64,000 nt of DNA from Ignatzschineria ureiclastica (GCF_003121845.1 NZ_QEWQ01000002.1:124001-188000); one strand, 5' to 3'; counted from the first letter of the stretch, positions 17,110-26,120 are shown. Notes: a model not told the origin generated them from the letters alone. Numbers and translations are program-made.

Positions 17110-19314
17110 ATGAAAAAAAAATTAGTAAAGTTATGGCGAGATATTGTATCTAATAAAAAGTATAGTAAAACGCTAGCTCAAGTTTTGGATGATGACTTTA
17201 TGTTTATGGCTTATAGAAATCAGGGTGTTTATGCCTTGATTTCTAGAGTTAGCTTTTTATCTCAGTTTTTAGGACGGAAAAGAGTTTCTGAAATATATCT
17301 AAGACTTTCTAATCTTATAAAGGAAGAAGATATTGCTGATAGGTTATTGTTAGTTCAATTAGCTTTGAGTTATCATTCCTCTGAAAAAAATAGACGTGCT
17401 TATGCTTGGTGCTGTTTGAAATCAGAAATGTATTCCGAATGTTACTCTCAAATTAGGAATTTAGAGTCTTTTTATTCGGTTAGAGAAGGTGTTGATTTTC
17501 AAAAAAGATCTATTGCGAGTTTGAAAAGTTCACTTGTCAATCGTATAGGTTTATCTAAGTATAATGAAATTGAAGAGCAATATATTCATAAAGACGAGTA
17601 CACTATTCAATCATTGGTAGTAGCTCCGGATCTGAAAAGTGAACAGGCTATTGAATTATTTATTAAAAAAAATTTTAAAAAAAATAATATTGATAAATTT
17701 TTGAAAGCTATTTACACACTAGATCAAGATGATATATATAAAGCTACATTGTTGGTAAAAGTAGCTAAATACTTGCGATTAGAGTCAGGTGATAGTGAAG
17801 TAGCTATTTTCCTTGCTGAAAAGGCTGTAGAAATTTGTCCTACAGAAGCAATAGCAAGAGCGGCTTATTGGATAGGAAGACATTTAGGTGCTCGGGAGTT
17901 TTGTTTAGAGTGCTTATCGATTATCAAAATAGAAAAAGAGAAAAATCCTAAAAACAAACTGTTTTTTAACAGTTATTCAAAACTTAAAAGGGATTATCAT
18001 AATACTTTTTCTGAGTTGGAAGTTTTAAGTTTATTAGATGATATTCGAGTCGATGAAAATTATATTCCTATAAAAGGAAAGGTTTGCTATATACTTCATA
18101 ATAGCTTTCCTTATTCTTCGGGAGGGTATGCAACTAGAGGTCATGGCTTGCTGTTAGGATTAAAAGAGCAAGGGCTAGATATAGAAGTCATCAATAGACC
18201 TGGGTTTCCATATGATATTAAGGATGATGTAGAGCCTCATTCCTTACCGTTATTAAGTATAGAAGATGGGGTTAATTATCATTTAATTGAAAATCCTCAG
18301 AGAAGAGGAATTACTTCTTTTGAGTATATGGCTCAATCTGTGGATGCGTTAATTGATAAGTTTAAAGAAATAAGACCCAGCTTGATAATGGCGGCATCCA
18401 ATTACCTAACTGCCTTTCCAGCAATGATTGCTGCTAAAAAACTGGGTATCCCTTTTATTTATGAAGTTAGGGGTTTCTGGGAAATTACTCGACTATCTAG
18501 AGAGCCGGAATTTGCGAAAAGTCCTCGATTTGCAAATCAAAGAAGATTAGAGACCGAGGTTGCAAATCATGCAGATCATGTTTTCACCTTGACTTCAGCA
18601 ATGAGGGATGAACTAAAAAAACGTGGTGTAAAAACAGAGATCACATTATTACCAAACTCGTGTAATCCAGAGCACTTTAATCCCAGGGGAAAAGACTTAA
18701 GTTTACTGAAAAAACTAAATATTCCGGAGTCTATTCTTGTTATTGGTTATATAGGTACATTTGTTATTTATGAAGGCTTGGAAGATTTAGCAAGTGCTTG
18801 TGCAATATTGAAGAAGCAAGGACTTGAGTTTCGTTTGTTAATTGTAGGTAATGAGAATGCAACAGGTTTAGATAGAGGGCCTATTACCCAACAAATTTAT
18901 GAGATTGCTGAGCAGAATGGCTTTGCAGATTGGTTAATAATGCCTGGAAGAGTTCCTTATGAAGAGGTTGAGGCCTATTACTCATTAATAGATATAGCTC
19001 CTTTCCCAAGAAAACCGTGGCCAGTCTGTGAAATGGTTTCTCCAATGAAGCCTTTGGAAGCTTTAGCAATGGAAAAAACAGTAATTGTTTCTAGTGTTCA
19101 TGCATTAGTGGAAATGATAACAGATAGACAAACGGGTCGAGTCTTTGATAAGGGGAACCCGGAATCATTAGCGAAAGTGTTAGAAGAGTTACTATTGGTA
19201 GATGATCTTAGTGTATTAGCGTATGGAGCTAATGGAAGAGAGTGGGTTTTAAAAAATAGAACATGGGAAAAAACAGCTAATATTGCAGTTGAAAGTTTAG
19301 AGAGGTTTTTATAG
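17110..19314 (+). CDS. Two-part protein: helical N-terminus plus family 4-type glycosyltransferase
   Basis: This probable capsule glycosyltransferase has 734 residues. The C-terminal half (about 320-734) is GT-B/GT4-like: VCYILHNSFPYSSGGYATRG, PGFPYDI, IYEVRGFWEITRLSREPEF, a donor-side block VIGYIGTFVIYEGLEDLASA, VPYEEVEAYYSLIDIAPFPR, and SPMKPLEALAMEKTVIVSS with the usual E-X7-E region. The N-terminal 310 residues are polar and alpha-helical with TPR-like spacing (AIFLAEKAVEICPTEAIARA) and have no catalytic motif I recognise. It starts 6 bp after wecC and abuts the next gene directly. Base composition is markedly more AT-rich than kpsE-kpsT, suggesting acquisition. Acceptor and donor sugar are unknown. 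Confidence 0.8.
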   Translation: MKKKLVKLWRDIVSNKKYSKTLAQVLDDDFMFMAYRNQGVYALISRVSFLSQFLGRKRVSEIYLRLSNLIKEEDIADRLLLVQLALSYHSSEKNRRAYAWCCLKSEMYSECYSQIRNLESFYSVREGVDFQKRSIASLKSSLVNRIGLSKYNEIEEQYIHKDEYTIQSLVVAPDLKSEQAIELFIKKNFKKNNIDKFLKAIYTLDQDDIYKATLLVKVAKYLRLESGDSEVAIFLAEKAVEICPTEAIARAAYWIGRHLGAREFCLECLSIIKIEKEKNPKNKLFFNSYSKLKRDYHNTFSELEVLSLLDDIRVDENYIPIKGKVCYILHNSFPYSSGGYATRGHGLLLGLKEQGLDIEVINRPGFPYDIKDDVEPHSLPLLSIEDGVNYHLIENPQRRGITSFEYMAQSVDALIDKFKEIRPSLIMAASNYLTAFPAMIAAKKLGIPFIYEVRGFWEITRLSREPEFAKSPRFANQRRLETEVANHADHVFTLTSAMRDELKKRGVKTEITLLPNSCNPEHFNPRGKDLSLLKKLNIPESILVIGYIGTFVIYEGLEDLASACAILKKQGLEFRLLIVGNENATGLDRGPITQQIYEIAEQNGFADWLIMPGRVPYEEVEAYYSLIDIAPFPRKPWPVCEMVSPMKPLEALAMEKTVIVSSVHALVEMITDRQTGRVFDKGNPESLAKVLEELLLVDDLSVLAYGANGREWVLKNRTWEKTANIAVESLERFL

Positions 19315-20847
19315 ATGTTTTATTTAGATAAGAATTCAGATATTTTTAATTATTTTTCAGGTATTGCCTATGGGGGCGGTAATGTCGTTTTATCACTAAA
19401 GGGTCTGGAAGAATATAGTTCTAATGAACATAAATTAAGAGACTTATCTGGAGGAAGGTATTCCTTAGTATTTCGCGATATGATAAGCGAATTGATAGTT
19501 GTACAGAATGATCCTACAGGGCAGGATGCAATTTTTTTGTATGAAAAAAAAGGCTTTTGGGCTATATCTAATTCACTATATAAATTGGTTGAGGAGCTTA
19601 AAAAGAGAGGAGAGAAATTAAGTATTTATTATCCTGCATTAAACTCTTATAAGATAAGTCATTCTTTAGGGAATCAGCCAATTACGAATAATACAATTGT
19701 TGAAAATATAAAGATTATTCCTAGAGGTCATCGTATAGAGATTAAATCAGGTAATGTAAATATTAAAAAAATACAATTTTGTAATATTGTTGTTAATGAC
19801 ATAGAAGATTATATTAAGTATTTAGATTATACATTACAAGATTTATCTATGGTTCTAAAAGCTATAAGGAAAACATTACCTAAAGGTAATTTAAGATGCG
19901 ATTTAACAGGAGGGTTAGACTCTAGAAGTGTTTTTGGTATTGCTTATAATTCTGGAGTTATAGAAGATTTACAAATAGTTAGTAATAAAAAATTCGAAGA
20001 TGATTATGTTATAGCTGATGTAATTTCAAAATATTATGGCGGTCAATTATCTAATAACTCAATGCCGGAAGGGGAATCAATACCAAGTGATTTTCTTGTT
20101 TATGAATTATATAAATATGGTAATGCTGGGATTTATACTAAATTATATAAACCTCGATATTTAGTAGCACCAAATGCTCTTCATTTACATGGTGCAGGAG
20201 GGGAAAGTCTTCGAGGGCAGTATTCAGGAACCCCTAGGCAAGTTATAAGTCGTTTAAAAAAATACTTTCCCAATGATATAAAATCTTATGAATTAGTTAA
20301 AAAAGAGTTTTTAAATTACTTTGAAAGTAATAATTTAGATATTGATGACACTAAAAGTATGTTGCATCACTCTAGAAACTTTAGAGCTAGATTTCATTTT
20401 GGGAGAAATTGGTTTAGGAGTTTATCTACTGTTATATTTAGTCCTTTGTGTGATGCTAGATTAGAGCGTTTATCAGACTTTATAATTGATAAATATCCAT
20501 CTAATCCGAGAATGATCTTTTATCATATGTTTTTCTTATTAGATAAAACATTGGCTTTTTTTCCTTTTGATGACACAGATAAAAACATGAATATTCAACA
20601 GTTAAAATTGTGTTTAGATCTATTTAATAAGAGAAAAGAAAGTTTATCAAATTTTAATCTTGAATATAGGGTATATGGGACATTGGAGGAAAACTCTAAA
20701 CGCTTAGATCTTAAGATTGGCGGAAAAGAAAGTTTTAATGAACTCATTGCTAGTGAGAAAGCACAGTTTCTTAAAAAAGCACCAATAGAGTTACAATGGG
20801 TGGCAAATAATATTTCAATAATGCCTATATTAAATATTATTTATTAA
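19315..20847 (+). CDS. Asparagine-synthetase-like protein (capsule locus), first copy
   Basis: This is a 510-residue AsnB-like protein. The N-terminal part (1-about 160) resembles the glutaminase domain but lacks the nucleophilic Cys2 (it starts MFYLDKN), so glutamine hydrolysis is not expected. It keeps the family pattern QNDPTGQDAIFLYEKKGFWA and VENIKIIPRGHRIEI. The synthetase half carries a PP-loop variant LTGGLDSRSV near residues 197-206, which should bind ATP. AsnB-like proteins in polysaccharide loci are linked to amidation of sugar uronates, and degenerate AsnB proteins without Cys2 form amide bonds in lasso peptide maturation. With wecC upstream, amidation of ManNAcA is a reasonable inference, but the amine donor is unknown. 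It is very AT-rich and starts immediately after the previous stop. Confidence 0.75.
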   Translation: MFYLDKNSDIFNYFSGIAYGGGNVVLSLKGLEEYSSNEHKLRDLSGGRYSLVFRDMISELIVVQNDPTGQDAIFLYEKKGFWAISNSLYKLVEELKKRGEKLSIYYPALNSYKISHSLGNQPITNNTIVENIKIIPRGHRIEIKSGNVNIKKIQFCNIVVNDIEDYIKYLDYTLQDLSMVLKAIRKTLPKGNLRCDLTGGLDSRSVFGIAYNSGVIEDLQIVSNKKFEDDYVIADVISKYYGGQLSNNSMPEGESIPSDFLVYELYKYGNAGIYTKLYKPRYLVAPNALHLHGAGGESLRGQYSGTPRQVISRLKKYFPNDIKSYELVKKEFLNYFESNNLDIDDTKSMLHHSRNFRARFHFGRNWFRSLSTVIFSPLCDARLERLSDFIIDKYPSNPRMIFYHMFFLLDKTLAFFPFDDTDKNMNIQQLKLCLDLFNKRKESLSNFNLEYRVYGTLEENSKRLDLKIGGKESFNELIASEKAQFLKKAPIELQWVANNISIMPILNIIY

Positions 20848-20874
20848 TTTGTTATTAAGTAGAAGAGAAGTTTT

Positions 20875-23340
20875 ATGTATAAATATGCTCCAAGAGGTTT
20901 TGTTTTTTCCAAATTAAAATTGGATTTAGATTTAGAGTTTATTAATATAAATGATTGTTTTTTTTATTATGAGCAAGATCTTGATTTTAGAATAAAAAAA
21001 AGTAGAGATGGACAGTTTATTCTTTTAATTGGAACATTTTTAGATATTAGAAATACTACCTCTTCAATTGATAAGTCTATGGATGCTTTATTTGAATCAT
21101 TAAAATCTAATAAAATGCACGAAGAGTTGGATTTTTATTCAGGACGATATGTAATTATCTACTATGAGGAAGGGAAAATAAAAGCATTATCTGACGCTAC
21201 ATCTATGAAGAGTATTTATTATAATGATAACTTCAACATAGTATCATCTCATTTTAGTTATTTTAAAAAAATAGATGAGAGTATCACATTATCTGCTTTA
21301 GAAAAGTATAGACTTACGAAGTGCAAAAGAGGATATAAGTATGGTTATCCAGGGTTCTATACTCCTTATAAAGGATATAGAATACTGCCACCTAATTTTG
21401 AAATTAATATTACAGATAAAAATATTCAGAGATTTTTTCCTCGAGAGGGTTTACTTCAAGATTTGGATGTAAATGAGATAGTGGCTGATATCTATTTATA
21501 CATGAGTAATCAGATTAAAAGTTTGATTAATATGAATAAAAAACTATACAGCTCTTTAACGGCGGGGGTTGATAGCAGATATACTTTAACAGTAACAAAG
21601 GATTTTGAGGAAATTCAGCATTTTACTTATTTTTACGATGGTAATAAAATACATTTATCTGACGTTAACTGGTCAAAAATAATTTCTAAGATATTGAAGT
21701 TAAATTATTTTGTTTTAGATGTTGATGGTGAGTTTAATTATAGCTCTGTAGATTATAAAAACTATTCTTTGAATTTACGGAATAATTCAGTTTATGGCAC
21801 TCATGCTCACCGAATTTCTTTCGCATATAGTCAAAAATTTGGTTCAAATAGTGTTTTAATTAGATCAAATCTGTATGAAATAGGACGCCAGTTTTTTAGC
21901 GATAGACTTAAAAATATTAATTTTGATAGAAACTCAGCCATCGATTTAGCAAAGACATTTACATATTTATATGATAAAAATTTGTTAGGTAGTATTCTCG
22001 TGCAAGATGTATTTTTAGAATATTCTAAGACGTTGGTAAATAACGCCATTTATAATTATGATCCGATAGATCTTTTTTATTGGGAACATAGAATGGGAAT
22101 TTGGCACTCTTTAGTAGTATCTGAAACTGATCCAGCAGCTGAAACAATAGTTCTATGTAATGCTAGGAAAATATTAAATTTGTTTTTATCAGTAACGCCA
22201 GAGGATAGACAAGGGGCTGTTTTATTTAAACATGCAATTCAGCAGTATTTGCCTGAATTAAAAAATTTGCCCATTAATAAAATCCTTGATGATGTATATG
22301 ATAGTTTTGATGTTGTATTAAAAATTAGTGAAGATTATATAGATGTATCTATTTATGAGGCTGAAGATTCTGATGATCATGAATATGCTTTCTATGTATA
22401 CTTAAATAATAAAAAAATTGATACAAAATGGTATTCGAAAGCCAATAGCTTGCGGTATAAAATGACGCAACCTGGGGTTTATGCAGTAAGAGGTTTTATT
22501 AAAAAACAGGATAATGTTATTGTTGCTAAAACATCTAATGCAGCACGATATTTGGGGAGTATTAAAAATCTTGATATAAATGAATTAAATAGTAGTAATT
22601 TAGTTGAAGGGCGAAATGATATTCGTACATCAAACTATATTTTTAATACTTTTTACAAGAAAGGGACAAGTTCTAAATTAACAGTTTTATTAAATGGGGC
22701 TGTTGGAGATAGAAAGAAAGTTATATTGCCCGTTTTTCAAAGATATAGTTGGGCTAGTGAGATTGAAGATCATGTATTGAATATAAATGATCCTACTCTA
22801 GAATTAGATAAAAATTTAAGATTAGGTTGGTATTTAGGTTCTAAAAAATTTCCATTACTCCCTGAAATTAGAGAAGTAATATTACAAGTAGCAAAATCTT
22901 TAAATATTTCTATAGGGGATATCGTTATTTATGGTTCTTCTGGTGGAGGATTTGCCGCTCTAAATATAGCAGCATATATGGGGAATAATATAAAGAGTGT
23001 AGCTATTAATCCTCAAATTCAGATCAAAGACTATATTGCAACAAGTACAGTTAATTTATTTTACGAGGTTAGTGGTTTTGAGTATTCGGATTATCATACC
23101 TCTATTATAGATGTTATAAGAAGTAAGGAAAATGATTTTAAAGGTTTAATATATCAAAATGAGAAAGATGTTCATCATTATACAAAGCATTTTACGCCAT
23201 TATTGGAAGCTTTAAATATTGGAACAAATAACTTTATCCATTCAAATATTAAGTATATTATATTCAATGATCCCCGAGGTCATGTTGGGGAAAGTAAAAA
23301 TATGTTCTCTGAATTAATAGCAACTGTCAGAAGACAGTAA
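20875..23340 (+). CDS. Asparagine-synthetase-like protein fused to an alpha/beta-hydrolase-like domain
   Basis: This is an 821-residue multidomain protein. Residues 1-about 190 resemble a degenerate AsnB N-terminal domain without Cys2. A PP-loop-like motif, SSLTAGVDSRYTL, lies near 226-238, with Ala in place of the usual Gly. Residues about 480-590 look beta-rich (AFYVYLNNKKIDTKWYSK, then QPGVYAVRGFI) and may be an Ig-like module. Residues about 605-821 resemble an alpha/beta hydrolase: VIYGSSGGGFAALNIAAYMG holds a G-X-S-X-G-type nucleophile near residue 688, and NDPRGHVGES near 803 offers the histidine. The hydrolase part resembles Asp2-type carbohydrate acetyltransferase domains, which is weak inference. 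It lies 27 bp after the first AsnB-like gene, so the two probably act together in capsule modification. Confidence 0.7.
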   Translation: MYKYAPRGFVFSKLKLDLDLEFININDCFFYYEQDLDFRIKKSRDGQFILLIGTFLDIRNTTSSIDKSMDALFESLKSNKMHEELDFYSGRYVIIYYEEGKIKALSDATSMKSIYYNDNFNIVSSHFSYFKKIDESITLSALEKYRLTKCKRGYKYGYPGFYTPYKGYRILPPNFEINITDKNIQRFFPREGLLQDLDVNEIVADIYLYMSNQIKSLINMNKKLYSSLTAGVDSRYTLTVTKDFEEIQHFTYFYDGNKIHLSDVNWSKIISKILKLNYFVLDVDGEFNYSSVDYKNYSLNLRNNSVYGTHAHRISFAYSQKFGSNSVLIRSNLYEIGRQFFSDRLKNINFDRNSAIDLAKTFTYLYDKNLLGSILVQDVFLEYSKTLVNNAIYNYDPIDLFYWEHRMGIWHSLVVSETDPAAETIVLCNARKILNLFLSVTPEDRQGAVLFKHAIQQYLPELKNLPINKILDDVYDSFDVVLKISEDYIDVSIYEAEDSDDHEYAFYVYLNNKKIDTKWYSKANSLRYKMTQPGVYAVRGFIKKQDNVIVAKTSNAARYLGSIKNLDINELNSSNLVEGRNDIRTSNYIFNTFYKKGTSSKLTVLLNGAVGDRKKVILPVFQRYSWASEIEDHVLNINDPTLELDKNLRLGWYLGSKKFPLLPEIREVILQVAKSLNISIGDIVIYGSSGGGFAALNIAAYMGNNIKSVAINPQIQIKDYIATSTVNLFYEVSGFEYSDYHTSIIDVIRSKENDFKGLIYQNEKDVHHYTKHFTPLLEALNIGTNNFIHSNIKYIIFNDPRGHVGESKNMFSELIATVRRQ

Positions 23341-23344
23341 GTAT

Positions 23345-24316
23345 ATGCTATATAAAATAAAGTTAATTTTAGATAATTTGACTTATTCTTGTTTGTTAGC
23401 TGAAAACAATATTGTTAAAACCTATTTATTAGGATCAACATGCAAGATATTATTGGTGGAATCAGCATGGCAAGGTCGTTGGAATCGTTGGAAATATAAG
23501 ATTGCATCGTGTCCGGATCATCCTGAACGCAATAATGATAAGCTTAAAAGATTAGTGCAGAAAGCGAAAGATCGTGGGATTCCTACGGTCTTTTGGAATA
23601 AAGAAGATGGGGTGCATTTTGATCGATTTATCGATAGTGCGAAGCTGTTTGACCATGTTTTTACGGTAGATGAGACCTGTATTCCCCGTTATAAGGCGGT
23701 GATGGGGCAGGATGCTTCTGTTCATTCTTTGATGTTTGCGGTTCAGCCTAAATTTCATTTTTTTGAGGGTTTTAATTTTAAGCATCATCGTGCTAATTTT
23801 GTCGGTAGTTATAGTCATCATATCCATGATGAGCGTAGAATATGGTAAAATGGATTATTTGAAACAGCAACTGAAACAGGCTTAGGGTTAACCGTATTTG
23901 ATCGTAATTCCAATCGTAAATCAGATAATTATCGTTATCCTACTCTTCCTAATATGGAGATTAAAAAAGCAGTCAAATATCCTAAGACGGGGCAGATCTA
24001 TAAAGACTACTTAGTTTCTTTAAATGTGAATACAATTACCGATTCGCCAACAATGTTCTCCCGGCGATTGGTGGAGATTTTGGCTTGTGGCGGTATAGCG
24101 GTAACAACGCCGGCGCTCTCTGTAGATCGACTTTTTGCCGATTATTGCCACATTGTGCAGACAGAAGAAGAGATGCGAGAGCTATTTAATCGTTTAAAGC
24201 ATGGACCAAGTCAAGAGGATCTGGAGCGCGCTCGTGCCGGGGCAGAATATGTAGCAAAATATCACACTTGGGAGCATCGTTTAGCAGAGATCGCAAAAGT
24301 GATAGGATTCAAGTAA
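23345..24316 (+). pseudogene. CgeB-like glycosyltransferase, interrupted by an in-frame stop
   Basis: The reading frame is continuous from the ATG at 23345 to the stop at 24316 (324 codons) except for a TAA at 23846-23848 (codon 168). The intact paralogue at 25155 has CAA (Gln) there: DERREWQNELFE against DERRIW-stop-NGLFE. A single C-to-T change explains it. The rest is almost identical to the paralogue (TVDETCIPRYK, SLMFAVQPKFHFFEGFNF, LVSLNVNTITDSPTMFSRRL, EILACGGIAVTT). The first 30 residues differ completely. The family is CgeB/GT-B-like with a C-terminal Glyco_trans_1_2-type region. Two short products are possible, but a working enzyme is unlikely unless the stop is read through. Confidence 0.85.
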
Positions 24317-24319
24317 CAG

Positions 24320-24547
24320 ATGGAGAAGATTAAGATTCCTGTAATGAGTTTTGGATTGTGGCGTCGTCTTAAGAGATGGCGCCCCTTTTTTTCTGCATCT
24401 CATTTAATTGTTGGATCTTCTTATCAGGCTGAGGATTACATCTTAGGATGGGGCTATAAAAAGAGTGGCTTACGCGCAATTAATCTTGCTAAAAAGAAGG
24501 GTTTGCAAGGCGCTATTTTGATTGAAGATGGCTTCCTTCGCTCCATG
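24320..24547 (+). pseudogene. kpsC: Truncated kpsC, N-terminal stump of a different allele
   Basis: The frame starts 3 bp after the previous gene and reads MEKIKIPVMSFGLWRRLKRW, then YILGWGYKKSG and ILIEDGFLRSM. These align with the first domain of the full kpsC at 31336 (LTFGLWRRRR, VIGWGNKP, VTLEDGFLRSM). Homology stops at 24547, where TGTAATCC of an IS-like sequence begins and a stop codon follows within five codons. Only about 76 of about 690 residues remain. Because it is clearly divergent from the intact kpsC, it is a relic of another allele and not a recent copy. Confidence 0.85.
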
Positions 24548-25074
24548 TGTAATCCCCCCTAAAAAGGGGAGGATTACACTACCGGCCACTAGAGTTGTGA
24601 GAGTTTTAGAGCAACTTAAAGAAGAAAGAGGTGTTCCTAGAATGATTCGTGTCGATAATGGCAGTGAAATGACTTCTTCAGCTTTTACAAAATGGTGTGA
24701 AAATAATCACGTTAGGATCTGTTATATTGAGCCAGGAAAGCCAAATCAAAATGCTTATATCGAACGTTTTAATCGCAGTTATCGAACGGAAGTATTAAAT
24801 CCCTATTTATTCTCCTCACTAGCGCAGGTGCGGGAACTTAGTTGGGCTTGGATGTTAAGTTATAACGAAGAAAGACCTCATGAATCACTGGGAAATTTAC
24901 CTCCCAGTGAATTTAAAAAACAATTAACCGAAAAATTCTCTAGTTATGAGCTGTGCGCTTGACGGTAAGCTTACGGTATTTGCTAGTATGTAGGATTTAC
25001 TAGCGTTGTTTACAGTATTGGGAGAAAATACTGTCATGAACTATGTGCTTGATGCTAAGTTCACAGCTTACTGT
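24548..25074 (+). mobile_element. IS3-family insertion sequence remnant
   Basis: From about 24570 to the stop at 24962 the frame encodes the C-terminal part of an IS3-type OrfB transposase: LPATRVVRVLEQLKEERG, MIRVDNGSEM (second catalytic Asp), CYIEPGKPNQNAYIERFNRS (catalytic Glu), and YNEERPHESLGNLPPSEFKK. OrfA and the first half of OrfB are missing. The left junction begins TGTAATCCCCCC at 24548 and forms an inverted repeat with GGGGAGGATTACA (24566-24578), so the internal deletion may have occurred there. After the stop, GAGCTGTGCGCTTGACGGTAAG (24949 on) is imperfectly repeated from 25038 as GAACTATGTGCTTGATGC, so a second partial 3' end seems present. No clean right terminus was found. 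Confidence 0.8.
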
Positions 25075-25154
25075 TATCCTTAATTGCTTGATAAATATTA
25101 AAGGGGTAAAATGTATCTCTTTTATGTTTTAGGAATTATTCAGTAATATTTTAA

Positions 25155-26120
25155 ATGATGACATTAGACAAAATTTACCTCGTATCGGATGAGTTGACCC
25201 GATCTTCGATTGACCGTGCACACCGGACGATACGTCTCTCTTCGGCAAAAGTATTACTGGTAGAGTCAGCATGGAAAGGGCATTGGAATCGTTGGAAGTT
25301 TAAAATTGCTGCTTATCCAGATTACCCTGATAGAAACAATGAGAAGCTCAAGAAGCTTGTTACAAGGGCGAAAGATCTGGGGATTCCAACCGTTTTTTGG
25401 AATAAGGAAGACTCGGTTCATTTTGACCGTTTTATCGATAGTGCAAAGCTTTTTGATCATGTTTTTACGGTAGATGAGACCTGTATCCCACGTTATAAGA
25501 CCGTGATGGGGCAGGATGCTTCTGTTCACTCTTTGATGTTTGCAGTTCAACCGAAATTTCACTTTTTTGAGGGTTTTAATTTTAAGTATCATCGTGCTAA
25601 TTTTGTCGGAAGTTATAGTCATCATATCCATGATGAGCGGAGAGAATGGCAAAATGAGTTATTTGAAACGGCAACTGAAACAGGATTAGGTTTAACGGTG
25701 TTTGATCGCAATTCTAATCGAAAGTCGAATAATTATCGTTATCCAATACTTCCTAATATGGAAATTAAAAAGGCTGTTAAATATCCTAAAACAGGGCAGA
25801 TCTATAAGGATTATCTAGTTTCCCTTAATGTGAATACGATCACCGATTCGCCAACAATGTTCTCTCGGAGATTAGTAGAGATTTTAGCGTGTGGCGGTAT
25901 TGCAGTAACAACACCGGCACTCTCTGTTGAAAAACTCTTTAAAGATTATTGTCATGTTGTTCGCAATGAAGAAGAGATGCGAGAGTTATTTGATCGATTA
26001 AAGCATGGTCCAAATCAGGATGATTTGGAAAGAGCGAGAGCAGGCGCTGAATATGTGGCAAAATATCATACTTGGGAGCACCGTTTGGCAGAGATTGCAA
26101 AAGTGATAGGATTCAAGTAG
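25155..26120 (+). CDS. CgeB-like glycosyltransferase, intact copy
   Basis: This 321-residue GT-B-type glycosyltransferase is probably part of capsule assembly. Residues 1-35 form a distinct leader (MTLDKIYLVSDELTRSS); then VLLVESAWKGHWNRWKFKIA, TVFWNKEDSVHFDRFIDSAK, VGSYSHHIHDERREW and the C-terminal Glyco_trans_1_2-like block FSRRLVEILACGGIAVTTPA. It is the intact counterpart of the nonsense-mutated copy at 23345; similarity is near-complete from residue 36 onward. It lies downstream of the IS3 remnant, and the gap from 25075 shows no clear ribosome binding site; two ATG codons in a row (25155, 25158) are equally possible starts. The sugar donor is unknown. Confidence 0.82.
   Translation: MMTLDKIYLVSDELTRSSIDRAHRTIRLSSAKVLLVESAWKGHWNRWKFKIAAYPDYPDRNNEKLKKLVTRAKDLGIPTVFWNKEDSVHFDRFIDSAKLFDHVFTVDETCIPRYKTVMGQDASVHSLMFAVQPKFHFFEGFNFKYHRANFVGSYSHHIHDERREWQNELFETATETGLGLTVFDRNSNRKSNNYRYPILPNMEIKKAVKYPKTGQIYKDYLVSLNVNTITDSPTMFSRRLVEILACGGIAVTTPALSVEKLFKDYCHVVRNEEEMRELFDRLKHGPNQDDLERARAGAEYVAKYHTWEHRLAEIAKVIGFK

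Noticed and set aside
23849-24316. Separate small glycosyltransferase gene starting at 23954
   Set aside because: It is the in-frame continuation of the gene at 23345 after a single nonsense codon; the start at 23954 has no ribosome binding site.
25075-25154. Right end of the IS3 element
   Set aside because: AAAGGGGTAAAATGTA at about 25099-25114 recalls an IS terminus but matches the left end poorly, so no boundary or target duplication is called.
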